Positions 18,868 through 27,688 of a stretch of 61,938 nucleotides of DNA are shown here, one piece after another; position 1 is the first letter of the stretch, and every line of letters begins with the position of its first letter. Under the pieces are notes generated by a model, which was not told the origin of the DNA, did not search any database, and saw only the letters and a program-made list of their open reading frames with translations. The DNA is from Flavobacterium subsaxonicum WB 4.1-42 = DSM 21790 (GTDB lineage Bacteria; Bacteroidota; Bacteroidia; Flavobacteriales; Flavobacteriaceae), in NCBI RefSeq assembly GCF_000422725.1, contig NZ_AUGP01000008.1, forward strand, positions 1 through 61,938, in the 5' to 3' direction. A program made the translations under genes and the position numbers.

Positions 18868-21006
18868 ATGATTAGAAAAAACCTCCAACATATTAAGCTT
18901 ACGGCTGCTAACCCGCAAACCATTGCCCAAAACCCGGAGCAGGAACCCTTTGTTACTGCCGAGGGCATTACGCTTAAAGAAACCTATACAGAAGCGGATA
19001 CCGAAAACCTGGAACATCTGGATTTTGGTGCCGGTTTTGCACCCAACCTTCGCGGGCCGTATGCTACTATGTACGTACGCCGCCCTTGGACGGTGCGCCA
19101 GTATGCGGGATTTTCTACCGCGCAGGAAAGCAATGCTTTTTACAGGCGCAACCTGGCTGCGGGCCAAAAAGGGCTCTCGGTGGCATTTGACCTCGCTACC
19201 CATAGGGGTTATGACAGCGATCACGAACGCGTGGTAGGCGATGTTGGCAAAGCCGGTGTGGCCATAGACAGCGTAGAGGATATGAAGGTGCTTTTCGATC
19301 AGATACCGTTGGATGAGATGTCGGTTTCGATGACTATGAATGGTGCGGTGCTGCCCATTATGGCATTTTACATAGTGGCTGCCGAAGAGCAGGGCGTTAA
19401 GCCAGAACTGCTTTCGGGCACCATTCAGAACGATATTTTAAAGGAGTTTATGGTGCGCAATACCTACATCTACCCTCCTGCCCCATCCATGAAAATTATT
19501 GCTGATATTTTTGAATACAGCAGCAGGAAAATGCCCAAATTCAACTCCATAAGTATCTCGGGCTACCACATGCAGGAAGCCGGTGCTACTGCCGATATTG
19601 AGCTGGCTTATACCCTGGCAGACGGACTGGATTACATTCGCACCGGCCTTGCTGCTGGTATGAAGATCGATGAATTTGCACCGCGTCTGTCGTTTTTCTG
19701 GGCCATTGGTATGAACCATTTTATGGAAATTGCCAAAATGCGTGCCGGGCGCATGCTGTGGGCCAAACTGCTTAAACAATTTAGCCCCAAAGACGATAAA
19801 TCGCTCGCATTGCGCACACACTGCCAAACCAGCGGTTGGAGCCTTACAGAGCAGGACCCGTTTAATAATGTGGCACGTACCTGTATAGAGGCGGCAGCGG
19901 CGGCCTTTGGCGGAACACAATCGTTGCACACCAATGCGTTAGACGAGGCCATTGCCCTGCCCACCGATTTTTCGGCGCGTATTGCACGCAACACCCAGAT
20001 ATTTTTACAGGAAGAAACCAAAATAACCAAAACGGTAGACCCCTGGGGTGGCAGCTATTATGTAGAGAGCCTTACCAACGAGATTGCCCAAAAGGCATGG
20101 GCGCTTATAGAAGAGGTAGAAGAGCTTGGCGGTATGACCAAAGCCATAGAGGCCGGCATACCCAAACTGCGTATAGAAGAAGCCGCTGCGCGCAAACAGG
20201 CACGTATAGACAGCGGACAGGACGTTATTGTGGGGGTTAACAAATACCGCCTTTTAAAAGAAGATCCGCTGCATATACTCGATGTAGATAACCAGATGGT
20301 GCGCCGCCAGCAGTTAGAGCAACTGGCAATTATAAAGGCATCCCGCGACAGCGGCAAGGTGCAAGAGAGCCTTGAGCATTTAACCGCTGCCGCAAAACTG
20401 GGCACGGGTAATTTACTGGAACTGGCCATAGAGGCCGCACGCCACAGGGCAACCCTGGGCGAAATTAGCGATGCGCTGGAAACAGTTTACGGCAGGTACA
20501 AAGCACAAATTAAATCGTTTAGCGGAGTGTACAGTAAAGAAATTAAAGACGACGAAAGTTTTGCAAAGGCAAAGCAACTGGCTAACGACTTTGCAAAGCT
20601 CGAAGGCCGCCGACCACGTATCATGATAGCCAAGATGGGTCAGGATGGGCACGACCGTGGCGCTAAAGTAGTGGCTACAGGCTACGCCGATGTAGGTTTT
20701 GATGTAGATATTGGCCCGCTCTTTCAAACACCAGCAGAAGCCGCCAAACAGGCTGTAGAAAACGATGTGCACATACTCGGCGTATCATCATTGGCAGCAG
20801 GGCATAAAACGCTTGTACCGCAGGTTATAGAAGAGCTTAAAAAGTATGGCCGCGAAGATATTATGGTTATTGTGGGCGGGGTTATACCGGCTCAGGATTA
20901 CCAATATCTTTTTGATGCCGGCGCTGTGGCTGTTTTTGGTCCCGGCACCAAAATCAGCGATGCCGCCATCCAAATTTTAGATGTGCTTATTAAAGGTTTC
21001 GAATAG
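18868..21006 (+). CDS. mutB: Methylmalonyl-CoA mutase large (alpha, catalytic) subunit
   Basis: The 712-aa catalytic subunit has the substrate-binding barrel ([20 protein letters not shown], typical of the family) and a C-terminal adenosylcobalamin-binding domain. The base-off motif is present: DGHDRG with axial-ligand His595, then SSLAAGH and VGGVIP. Length is standard. It lies 18 bp after the inserted T9SS cargo gene and 3 bp before the first of two duplicated small secreted proteins. The enzyme would serve propionate, odd-chain fatty acid or branched-chain amino acid metabolism. Epimerase and MeaB-type chaperone genes are not in this window. Confidence 0.96.
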   Translation: MIRKNLQHIKLTAANPQTIAQNPEQEPFVTAEGITLKETYTEADTENLEHLDFGAGFAPNLRGPYATMYVRRPWTVRQYAGFSTAQESNAFYRRNLAAGQKGLSVAFDLATHRGYDSDHERVVGDVGKAGVAIDSVEDMKVLFDQIPLDEMSVSMTMNGAVLPIMAFYIVAAEEQGVKPELLSGTIQNDILKEFMVRNTYIYPPAPSMKIIADIFEYSSRKMPKFNSISISGYHMQEAGATADIELAYTLADGLDYIRTGLAAGMKIDEFAPRLSFFWAIGMNHFMEIAKMRAGRMLWAKLLKQFSPKDDKSLALRTHCQTSGWSLTEQDPFNNVARTCIEAAAAAFGGTQSLHTNALDEAIALPTDFSARIARNTQIFLQEETKITKTVDPWGGSYYVESLTNEIAQKAWALIEEVEELGGMTKAIEAGIPKLRIEEAAARKQARIDSGQDVIVGVNKYRLLKEDPLHILDVDNQMVRRQQLEQLAIIKASRDSGKVQESLEHLTAAAKLGTGNLLELAIEAARHRATLGEISDALETVYGRYKAQIKSFSGVYSKEIKDDESFAKAKQLANDFAKLEGRRPRIMIAKMGQDGHDRGAKVVATGYADVGFDVDIGPLFQTPAEAAKQAVENDVHILGVSSLAAGHKTLVPQVIEELKKYGREDIMVIVGGVIPAQDYQYLFDAGAVAVFGPGTKISDAAIQILDVLIKGFE

Positions 21007-21009
21007 ATT

Positions 21010-21636
21010 ATGATTAATATAAAACATATACTCTTTATCATCCTGCTGAGTTCATTTTCTTGCTTTGCGCAGATTAAAACAACACCGCTGGATAAGGCAT
21101 CAATACCAAAATCGATAACCTATACCGGCACTATAGTTAATGCAGTTAAGTATACTGATAGTTTTGGAGAGACCATTGTTATTACATCGCAAACGGGTAT
21201 AAAAACAATTAATGCCGCCGACGGAAATTCTTATAAAGAAGGAGAATTATTTGTTTATCAGTATGTGTTAAAAGATAAAGTTTGGAAAATACAATGGAAA
21301 ATACACGACTTTGAAAAGGAGTGTATGTATGACATTTACGTAGATTTTATAGAAAACACTTTTGCAGTAACCGACCTTGATAAGAACGGCAAAGCCGAAA
21401 TATGGGTAATGTACAAATTAACATGTACAAGTGATGTGAGTCCACTAACTCTAAAAATTATAATGTACGAAAATGGCAAAAAATATGCTGTAAGGGGAGA
21501 AAGCAAAATTGTGCTTCCAAATATAAAACCTTATGGCGGCAGCTATACTTTTGATGAAGCTTTAAAAAACGCACCTAAGGTTTTTAAAGACTACGCCACT
21601 AAGCTTTGGAATAAGAATATTGTAGTAAAATATTGA
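21010..21636 (+). CDS. Small secreted protein, copy 1 of a tandem duplication (M949_RS01915-like)
   Basis: 208 aa with signal peptide MINIKHILFIILLSSFSCFAQ. The body has SITYTGTIVNAVKYTDSFGE, ITSQTG, a FAVTDLDKNGKAEIWVMY motif resembling FG-GAP/EF-hand-like calcium loops, and IIMYENGKKYAVRG. From memory this resembles the family named M949_RS01915 (annotated as surface polysaccharide biosynthesis in Riemerella); I cannot confirm that here, and the motif suggests binding rather than catalysis. It begins 3 bp after the mutase large subunit. Its first 190 bp are almost identical to the following gene. Confidence 0.82.
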   Translation: MINIKHILFIILLSSFSCFAQIKTTPLDKASIPKSITYTGTIVNAVKYTDSFGETIVITSQTGIKTINAADGNSYKEGELFVYQYVLKDKVWKIQWKIHDFEKECMYDIYVDFIENTFAVTDLDKNGKAEIWVMYKLTCTSDVSPLTLKIIMYENGKKYAVRGESKIVLPNIKPYGGSYTFDEALKNAPKVFKDYATKLWNKNIVVKY

Positions 21637-21673
21637 CCCAAAATTTGCAGTGCTACTATCTCAATCAAATCTT

Positions 21674-22300
21674 ATGATTAATATAAAACATATCCTATTT
21701 ATCATCCTGTTGTGCTCGTTTTCGTGCTTTGCGCAAATTAAAATAACACCGCTGGATAAAGCTGCTATACCAAAATCGATAACCTATACCGGCACTATAG
21801 TTAATGCAGTTAAATATACTGATAGTTTTGGCGAAACCATTGTAATTACATCGCAAACGGGAGAATATCCAAGTAAAACCGAAACCGATGGATCTTACAG
21901 GGATGCCGAATTGTTTGCGTATTGCTACATTTTACAAGATGGCAACTGGACGCAACAATGGAAAGTGTACGACTTTACTACCGAATGCCCTGTGGATATA
22001 GAGGCTAACTTTGTAAAAAACACTTTTGCAGTAACCGACCTCGATAAGAACGGCAAAGCCGAAGTATGGCTGACGTACATTACGGGCTGCCACGGCGACC
22101 CAAGTCCGTCAACTATGAAGGTAATACTTTACGAAGGCACTAAAAAATATGCCATGCGCGGCTCTAACAAAATGCGCGTGGGCGAAACAGAATACGAGGG
22201 CGGCCAATATACTTTTGATGAAGCACTTAAGCAGGCTCCTAAAGTTTTTAGGGATTATGCCACTACGCTTTGGAACAAAAATATAACTCCGAAATTTTAA
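21674..22300 (+). CDS. Small secreted protein, copy 2 of a tandem duplication (M949_RS01915-like)
   Basis: 208 aa from the ATG at 21674, which restores the same signal peptide as copy 1; an upstream start at 21650 adds only 8 residues and is less likely. Similarity to copy 1 is very high over the first 60 residues (TPLDKAAIPKSITYTGTIVNA), drops in the middle (QTGEYPSKTETDGSYRDAEL versus a different segment in copy 1), and rises again at FAVTDLDKNGKAEVW and YTFDEALKQAPKVF. Copy 2 has the more family-like middle, so copy 1 may be the diverged one. The gap between copies is 37 bp. Function unknown. Confidence 0.82.
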   Translation: MINIKHILFIILLCSFSCFAQIKITPLDKAAIPKSITYTGTIVNAVKYTDSFGETIVITSQTGEYPSKTETDGSYRDAELFAYCYILQDGNWTQQWKVYDFTTECPVDIEANFVKNTFAVTDLDKNGKAEVWLTYITGCHGDPSPSTMKVILYEGTKKYAMRGSNKMRVGETEYEGGQYTFDEALKQAPKVFRDYATTLWNKNITPKF

Positions 22301-22399
22301 CCTCAACCCCTGCCTGCCCGTTAAAGCTGTCTTATAGCGTTATGCCTATTCGCTAAAAAGTGTTATTTTTATACCACCAATTTTTAAAATACCCCTATA

Positions 22400-23026
22400 A
22401 TGAACATAAAAGACGTTTTTAAAAACAACGAAGAGTGGATTAAACGCCAGGTTAGCACTAATCAAGATTATTTTACGAAACTGGCCGAAGGTCAGGCTCC
22501 GGAAATTTTATACATTGGTTGTTCTGATAGCCGTGTAACTGCCGAAGAGCTTATGGGCATACAACCCGGAGAGGCTTTTGTGCACCGTAATATTGCCAAC
22601 ATGGTGCCTAATACAGACCTTAACGTAATGTCAGTCATCAACTATGCTGTGGCACACCTTAAAGTAAACCACGTTGTGGTTTGCGGCCATTACAATTGTG
22701 GCGGTATTAAAGCTGCAATGGAGCAGGCCGACCTTGGTATACTTAACCCTTGGCTGCGTAATATTAGAGATGTATACCGTATTCATCATAACGAACTGGC
22801 CGCTATAGAAGATGATAATAAACGCTACAACAGGCTGGTAGAGCTTAATGTACAGGAGCAGTGCATTAACGTTATTAAAACGGCTGAGGTGCAGCGCGCG
22901 GTTAGAGAGCGTGGCCTTACAGTACATGGGTGGATATTCGATATACACAGCGGTACTTTAGTAGACCTTGCCATTGATTTTGAAAAAATAAATAACGAAA
23001 TTGCCCAGATTTACCACATAGACTAA
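22400..23026 (+). CDS. can: Beta-class carbonic anhydrase
   Basis: Reversibly hydrates CO2 to bicarbonate in the cytoplasm. The zinc ligands are visible: Cys41 in CSDSRV (with Asp43 and Arg45 forming the active-site dyad), and His97 and Cys100 in GHYNCGG. The 208-aa length matches bacterial beta carbonic anhydrases. No signal peptide is present. Single gene with its own terminator, convergent with the DUF808 gene. The gene symbol follows E. coli usage for this family. Confidence 0.94.
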   Translation: MNIKDVFKNNEEWIKRQVSTNQDYFTKLAEGQAPEILYIGCSDSRVTAEELMGIQPGEAFVHRNIANMVPNTDLNVMSVINYAVAHLKVNHVVVCGHYNCGGIKAAMEQADLGILNPWLRNIRDVYRIHHNELAAIEDDNKRYNRLVELNVQEQCINVIKTAEVQRAVRERGLTVHGWIFDIHSGTLVDLAIDFEKINNEIAQIYHID

Positions 23027-23050
23027 GGCAAACCAAATATATTTAAATGC

Positions 23051-23085
23051 CGAAAGCCCTGCAATTGCAGGGCTTTCGTATTTTA
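23051..23085. terminator. Bidirectional intrinsic terminator between carbonic anhydrase and DUF808 genes
   Basis: A perfect 28-bp palindrome, CGAAAGCCCTGCAA followed directly by its reverse complement (23051-23078), with TATTTTAT after it on the plus strand. It lies between two convergent genes and can serve both. Confidence 0.88.
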
Positions 23086-23098
23086 TAATGTTGTAGTA

Positions 23099-23989
23099 TT
23101 AGTGCGTATTTACAGATTTCGGCTTAAACAAGCCTACAATTTTTTTAACCCCTGTTATAACAACAACAGCCAAAAGGCCGGCAACCAATCCTAAAGCAAA
23201 TTCTTTTATAATAGATGGAACCTCCGGAAGAAAATGGTGTAGGTACTCTACGTTGTGAATAAATATTCCGCCTGATACCAATAGCAGGGCAATGGTGCCT
23301 ACAACAGCCAGCATCTTGATTATCCATGGCAACAGGTTTACCAAAAGCTGCCCCAGTTTTGATAAAAATCCTGAGTTTTTGCTGCGGTCAATCAGTTTAT
23401 AACCGGCGTCGTCCATTCGTACAATAAGGGCAACCAGGCCGTAAACACCTATTGTTGCCAACAGGGCTACAACAGTAACAGTTAAAATTTGTGTTGTTAA
23501 ACTTTTATCCAGTACTGTGCCTAAAGCAATAATTACAATCTCAACCGATAGTATAAAATCAGTAGTAATTGCCGATTTTACTTTTGCTTTTTCGTCGTCC
23601 GCAGGTTGTTCAACTACTTCTGCTGCTGCCGTAGCAGTATCTTCTTTATGCGATCGATGAAAAACGTATTCCACAATTTTCTCTACACCTTCATACGCCA
23701 GGTAAAATCCGCCTAAAATTAAAATGTAGGTAATGGCAACCGGAAAAAAATAGTTCAGCAAAAACACAACCGGCAGTATTATAAGCTTATTTAAAAGCGA
23801 ACCTTTGGTTATGGCCCAAAGCACAGGCAGTTCTCTCGATGCTAAAAATCCGGTAGCTTTTTCGGCATTAACGGCAAGGTCGTCTCCTAAAATACCGGCT
23901 GTTTTGCGGGTAGCAATTTTACTGGCTACGGCCACATCATCCATTAATGCTGCTATATCATCTAAAATTGCAAAAAAACCTGATGCCAT
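23099..23989 (-). CDS. DUF808 family inner-membrane protein (YedI-like)
   Basis: The 296-aa protein begins MASGFFAILDDIAALMDDVA and continues with ATRKTAGILGDDLAVNAEKA, the strongly conserved N-terminus of the DUF808/YedI family. About seven hydrophobic segments follow, with a charged cytoplasmic loop (HRSHKEDTATAAAEVVEQ) around residues 115-140. The family is widespread and of unknown function. It is a single gene, divergent from the alpha/beta hydrolase gene across a 335-bp gap. Confidence 0.9.
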   Translation of the reverse strand: MASGFFAILDDIAALMDDVAVASKIATRKTAGILGDDLAVNAEKATGFLASRELPVLWAITKGSLLNKLIILPVVFLLNYFFPVAITYILILGGFYLAYEGVEKIVEYVFHRSHKEDTATAAAEVVEQPADDEKAKVKSAITTDFILSVEIVIIALGTVLDKSLTTQILTVTVVALLATIGVYGLVALIVRMDDAGYKLIDRSKNSGFLSKLGQLLVNLLPWIIKMLAVVGTIALLLVSGGIFIHNVEYLHHFLPEVPSIIKEFALGLVAGLLAVVVITGVKKIVGLFKPKSVNTH

Positions 23990-24158
23990 AAAATAGTTTT
24001 AAGTGTTAGGGATAGTAATCCACGGGCGTAAAAATAAAGAGAATGTTTGTAATGCGGCAGGCCTTAGTATAAATTTAGCAGTAATTACAGGTATCGGTAA
24101 AAGTATCAGCACATTAAAAAAAATATAATTTTTCTTCACATTTTTAATAGCATGAGCA

Positions 24159-24197
24159 CGATATAGCGTAATTTAAGGTTAAAATAACGCTATATCG
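24159..24197. promoter_or_regulatory. Candidate operator: CGATATAGCGT inverted repeat
   Basis: CGATATAGCGT (24159-24169) and ACGCTATATCG (24187-24197) are exact reverse complements. The symmetry extends inward by ATTT/AAAT after one mismatch, leaving a 7-bp centre. It lies between divergent genes about 130 bp before the hydrolase and upstream of the candidate -7 box. Likely a dimeric repressor site; the regulator is not encoded nearby. Confidence 0.5.
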
Positions 24198-24259
24198 TAA
24201 ATATTTAAATAGTTACAAAATTTTAAACCTCTGATTAACAGATTTTTAAAATTTGGTTT

Positions 24260-24267
24260 TAGATTTG
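24260..24267 (+). promoter_or_regulatory. Candidate -7 box of the alpha/beta hydrolase promoter
   Basis: TAGATTTG matches TAnnTTTG, 57 bp before the ATG. The -33 element is not clear. Confidence 0.4.
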
Positions 24268-24324
24268 TTATTAACCACCATGAAAAATATATCCAAAATT
24301 ATTAACAACAAATAACAACATGAC

Positions 24325-25143
24325 ATGAGCACGATTACAGTAAAAGACGGAACTGAGATTTATTACAAAGACTGGGGAACAGGACAACCAATTGTTTTTC
24401 ATCACGGATGGCCTTTATCAGCTGATGACTGGGATACACAAATGATGTTTTTCCTTAAACAGGGCTACAGGGTTATAGCACATGATCGCCGTGGGCACGG
24501 CCGATCAGGACAAAGTAGCGAAGGCAACACGATGGAAAACTACGCGGCCGATGTTGCAGAGTTAACAGCAGCATTAGATTTAAAAGATGCCATACACATT
24601 GGCCACTCAACCGGTGGTGGCGAAGCTATAAGGTACATTGCAAAATACGGTAAAGACCGTGTGGCTAAGGCAGTGCTTATTAGCGCCGTTACACCTATAA
24701 TGGTTAAAAATGACAGCAACCCTGAGGGCGTACCAATATCGGTTTTTGACGAAATACGTCAGGGTACAGGCTTTAACAGGGCAGAATATTTTTATGATTT
24801 CCCGATACCGTTTTACGGATGGAACCGCGAAGGCACCAAAGTTGCCGAGGGCATTAAACACAACTGGTGGCGCCAGGCAATGATGGGCTCTGTACTGGCA
24901 CATTACGAAGGTATAAAAGCGTTCTCTGAGTCTGACTTTACCGAAGACCTTAAAAGCGTAGCAATCCCGGTGCTTGTGTTGCATGGCGAAGACGACCAGA
25001 TAGTGCCTTACAACCAAGCTCCAAAAGCTGCTAAACTGTTACAAAACGGCAAGCTTATCTCGTACCCGGGTTTCCCCCACGGAATGCCAACTACCGAAGC
25101 TGAAACCATTAATAAAGACATTTTAGAATTTATTAAATCGTAA
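24325..25143 (+). CDS. Alpha/beta hydrolase of the non-heme chloroperoxidase/arylesterase type
   Basis: 272 aa with the full alpha/beta hydrolase triad: nucleophile Ser95 in GHSTGGGE, Asp224 in HGEDDQIVP and His252 in FPHGMP. The oxyanion region reads FHHGWPLSADDW and the strand after it HDRRGHGRS, both typical of cofactor-free haloperoxidases and related esterases. No signal peptide, so cytoplasmic. It is a single gene with a strong terminator. Such enzymes are mostly esterases or perhydrolases; the in vivo substrate cannot be told from sequence. Confidence 0.93.
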   Translation: MSTITVKDGTEIYYKDWGTGQPIVFHHGWPLSADDWDTQMMFFLKQGYRVIAHDRRGHGRSGQSSEGNTMENYAADVAELTAALDLKDAIHIGHSTGGGEAIRYIAKYGKDRVAKAVLISAVTPIMVKNDSNPEGVPISVFDEIRQGTGFNRAEYFYDFPIPFYGWNREGTKVAEGIKHNWWRQAMMGSVLAHYEGIKAFSESDFTEDLKSVAIPVLVLHGEDDQIVPYNQAPKAAKLLQNGKLISYPGFPHGMPTTEAETINKDILEFIKS

Positions 25144-25172
25144 CTATAACGCCTCCAATAGTACACTAATGC

Positions 25173-25208
25173 AAAAAGCTGTCACCACATAAGTGACAGC
25201 TTTTTTTA
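25173..25208 (+). terminator. Intrinsic terminator of the alpha/beta hydrolase gene
   Basis: AAAAAGCTGTCAC (25173-25185) pairs perfectly with GTGACAGCTTTTT (25193-25205) across a 7-nt loop, ending in a run of T. Confidence 0.92.
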
Positions 25209-25279
25209 TGTTTTAATAATTTTGGCTGCACTCTATTTATTTAATAGTTATAACTTTACGATAACCAAAAACCTAAAAC

Positions 25280-25840
25280 ATGAGTAAAAAAGAGCTATCA
25301 TTAAATGAGCGCGACGAACTTCTTAAAATACTTCAAATCCGGTTTGAAAAGAATATGAACCGCCATAAAGGCCTTGATTGGGATGCCATACAGGCGCGCC
25401 TGGAGGCTGATAACAGTAAACTTTGGAGCCTTAACGAGATGGAATTAAGCGGCGGAGAACCCGATGTTGTTGCCCATGATGCCGCTACCGGCGAATACAT
25501 TTTTTATGATTGCGCTACCGAAAGCCCTAAAGAGCGCCGTAGCCTTTGCTACGACCGCGAGGCTTTAGATTCGAGGAAAGAGAATAAACCCGTAGATAGT
25601 GCTCTTGATATGGCTGCATCAATGGGTATTGAAATTTTAACCGAGGAGCAATACCGCCAGTTGCAAACACTGGGTAAATTCGATCTAAAAACATCAAGCT
25701 GGATAAAAACCCCTCCCGAAATTAGAAAATTGGGTGGTGCCCTATTTGCTGATTACCGTTACAACCATGTATTTGTATACCATAATGGTGCATCGTCTTA
25801 CTATGCTGCCAGGGGGTTTCGTGGTTCGCTAAGGGTGTAA
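25280..25840 (+). CDS. DUF4256 family protein
   Basis: 186 aa, cytoplasmic. The pattern FEKNMNRHKGLDWDAIQARLE, then LWSLNEMELSGGEPDVV, YIFYDCATESPKERRSLCYD, and KLGGALFADYRYNHVFVYHNGASSYYAARGFRG matches DUF4256, a family of unknown function. It stands alone and shares a terminator with the convergent glycosyltransferase gene. Confidence 0.88.
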   Translation: MSKKELSLNERDELLKILQIRFEKNMNRHKGLDWDAIQARLEADNSKLWSLNEMELSGGEPDVVAHDAATGEYIFYDCATESPKERRSLCYDREALDSRKENKPVDSALDMAASMGIEILTEEQYRQLQTLGKFDLKTSSWIKTPPEIRKLGGALFADYRYNHVFVYHNGASSYYAARGFRGSLRV

Positions 25841-25846
25841 ATAGAA

Positions 25847-25873
25847 ATCGGCCGCCTATTTAGGGCAGCCGAT
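25847..25873. terminator. Bidirectional hairpin between the DUF4256 and GT2 genes
   Basis: ATCGGCCGCC (25847-25856) pairs with GGGCAGCCGAT (25863-25873) with one internal mismatch and a short AT loop. It lies between convergent stop codons. The T-tract on the plus side is poor (ATTTG), so efficiency is uncertain. Confidence 0.6.
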
Positions 25874-25897
25874 CATTTGAAAATTATAATATAATAA

Positions 25898-27331
25898 CTA
25901 ACTCACTTTTTTAACTACCAGGTCTCTGGTAAGCCAGCCTCTTTTGCTGGCGGTGGCAATAGCATACGGGGTAATCCAGAACAAACCGAACGTATATAAA
26001 ATACTGTACGAATAAGCGTAAAACGATTCGGCAAGGCTGTATCGCTTAGCGTAAAAGAATACCGGAAAACTCGACATTACCAATATACCCACAAGGGTAG
26101 AACTTAAAAACAGCAATGGATAAGTTGCTATAAAAAAGAACATTAGCAGTATAAAAGGGTATGCCATTATGATGGAAAAGAACTGGTTTAAGAACAGTAA
26201 TCGTGTACCTATTTTAGATTCTTCCCTAAATTCTTTAAATACAAACTTAGCCATCATTAAATTCTCCCGCACATTGCTACGGCCCCAGCGTATAAACATT
26301 TTGTATAGGCCTTTGTATTTTTCGGGCACATTAGTAAGCACATAGGCATTTCTTTGAAAAAGAATGTGATACCCTTGTTTCATAATCATGTTAGTCATAG
26401 CGCGGTCTTCGCCAATGTCGGACGGCTGCCCCATAAACGTCTGATTTATCCATTCCGGAAGGCATTCAAAAACGGCCGACCTGCGGTAGGCTGCCAGTGC
26501 GCCCGGTGTACAAAGTACAGAGCCAAGGCTGCTTTCTGCCGAACGTATAAATTCAAAGCTTAATACAAAGCTAACATTTAGCATTTTAGGTATTATGCTC
26601 CTTTTATTGTTTAGTACCCTTACGTTACCCGCAACAGCACCACAATTCTGGTTAGTAACTAACGGGCTAACAAGGTTTCTAAGCGTGTCGGTTTTAACAA
26701 CAGAGTCGCTGTCAACGGTAACAAACACTTCGCCTGTACCTAAGTTAAAGCCACGGTACAATGCATGGCGTTTACCTTTATTTTCGGGCTGCTGAAAAAT
26801 AGACAACCTGTCGCCTAACTTTTCTTTAGCCTGTTGCATCCAATACCAGGTATCATCTTTACTACCATCGTCAATGGCAAGTATCTCTAATTTGCTTACC
26901 GGATATTTACTTGCCGCAAGGCTCATTAGCGTATCCCAAACAAGTTTACCTTCGTTATAAGCCGGCACAATAACCGTAACAGTTGGCAATTGCTCATCGG
27001 CAACCGATTTTACCGGTTTGTATTTTATGTACAGGTACAAGTTGTATAAAAAGAAACTGCCTTTAATTATAAGCAAGGTAGTGGCAACCACTATCAGGAT
27101 AAAACCCCATGTAGAATTCATACGCTCCTGGTGCAGCTGGTCGAACTCGGGTTGTAATTCGTAAACTAAGAAAGCAGCTCCTACAAGCAGTATAAAAGTA
27201 CCTAACAGTACAGCTAAACCGGGCAGGTTAATAGCAGAATTTTTAGTTTTTTTGGTCTGGTGTAAACGTTCTCCGGCAGTAGTACTCGCGGGAGTGTAAA
27301 GTTGGTTTGGTGTAATTGTTTTTAATTCCAT
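25898..27331 (-). CDS. Membrane glycosyltransferase family 2 (processive, hyaluronan synthase/NodC-like)
   Basis: The 477-aa protein has two N-terminal membrane helices (about 35-57 and 75-97), a GT-A catalytic domain and three to four C-terminal helices. Visible motifs: VIVPAYNEG, the DDGSKDD nucleotide-binding loop, VDSDS (DxD), GEDRAMTN (acceptor-side Asp) and RWGRSNVREN. Processive beta-glycan synthases usually have QxxRW here; this protein has KMFIRW, so the Gln is absent. The topology and the RW..S..RE pattern point to an exported polysaccharide such as hyaluronan-, chitin- or PNAG-like material. It is a single gene, with no export or epimerase partner adjacent. Confidence 0.85.
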   Translation of the reverse strand: MELKTITPNQLYTPASTTAGERLHQTKKTKNSAINLPGLAVLLGTFILLVGAAFLVYELQPEFDQLHQERMNSTWGFILIVVATTLLIIKGSFFLYNLYLYIKYKPVKSVADEQLPTVTVIVPAYNEGKLVWDTLMSLAASKYPVSKLEILAIDDGSKDDTWYWMQQAKEKLGDRLSIFQQPENKGKRHALYRGFNLGTGEVFVTVDSDSVVKTDTLRNLVSPLVTNQNCGAVAGNVRVLNNKRSIIPKMLNVSFVLSFEFIRSAESSLGSVLCTPGALAAYRRSAVFECLPEWINQTFMGQPSDIGEDRAMTNMIMKQGYHILFQRNAYVLTNVPEKYKGLYKMFIRWGRSNVRENLMMAKFVFKEFREESKIGTRLLFLNQFFSIIMAYPFILLMFFFIATYPLLFLSSTLVGILVMSSFPVFFYAKRYSLAESFYAYSYSILYTFGLFWITPYAIATASKRGWLTRDLVVKKVS

Positions 27332-27688
27332 AACAAGGCGTGTATTTTACTGATTAGGCTCTACTACGTTAAGTATTGTATATTCAAAACGAGGGCTTTA
27401 GCCACTAAACACTTACCAACCACTATACCACAACCAAAAAACTATTAATAATCAGCATTTTAGCCAAAATTTATGTTAGAAATAAGTGTAGAGAAGTTCT
27501 ACACATTCCACACTTTCTACAGTTTTGGCATTAATTATCCCATCCAGAATTAATTATTGTATCAAAAAAAGCATCCTTAATGCATTTCTGATTATCATAC
27601 CATGCCTACTTTCATTTTTTATTATAAATTTAACGAGAATTTTTTCTGATACCATTTAGGCCGTACACCATACCACAACCACATAATT
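27332..27688. other. 357-bp divergent intergenic region
   Basis: AT-rich region between the GT2 and DISM-kinase genes. It holds the GTGTAGA palindrome (listed separately) and a related sequence CCACACTTTCTACAG just after it. CATACCATG and ATACCA strings recur around 27596 and 27649-27673. No gene or RNA recognised. Confidence 0.55.
27486..27504. promoter_or_regulatory. Candidate operator: GTGTAGA-n5-TCTACAC palindrome
   Basis: Perfect 7-bp arms (27486-27492 and 27498-27504) with a 5-bp spacer, in a divergent promoter region. A partial second copy (CACACTTTCTACA) follows within 10 bp. Could control either the GT2 gene or the kinase/cyclase cluster. Confidence 0.4.

Larger units (their letters stand above)
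23990..24324. other. 335-bp divergent intergenic region
   Basis: AT-rich. Contains an imperfect inverted repeat at 24159-24197 and a candidate -7 box at 24260-24267, both listed separately. A tiny ATG-initiated frame of 11 codons (24280-24315) precedes the hydrolase; I see no attenuator structure around it. Nothing else found. Confidence 0.6.

Noticed and set aside
19438..20030. Overlapping minus-strand frames of 163 and 132 codons
   Set aside because: Both are antisense of the methylmalonyl-CoA mutase large subunit, which has complete family motifs.
24280..24315. 11-codon leader peptide before the alpha/beta hydrolase
   Set aside because: AT-rich and without an attenuator hairpin or codon bias of note; likely chance.
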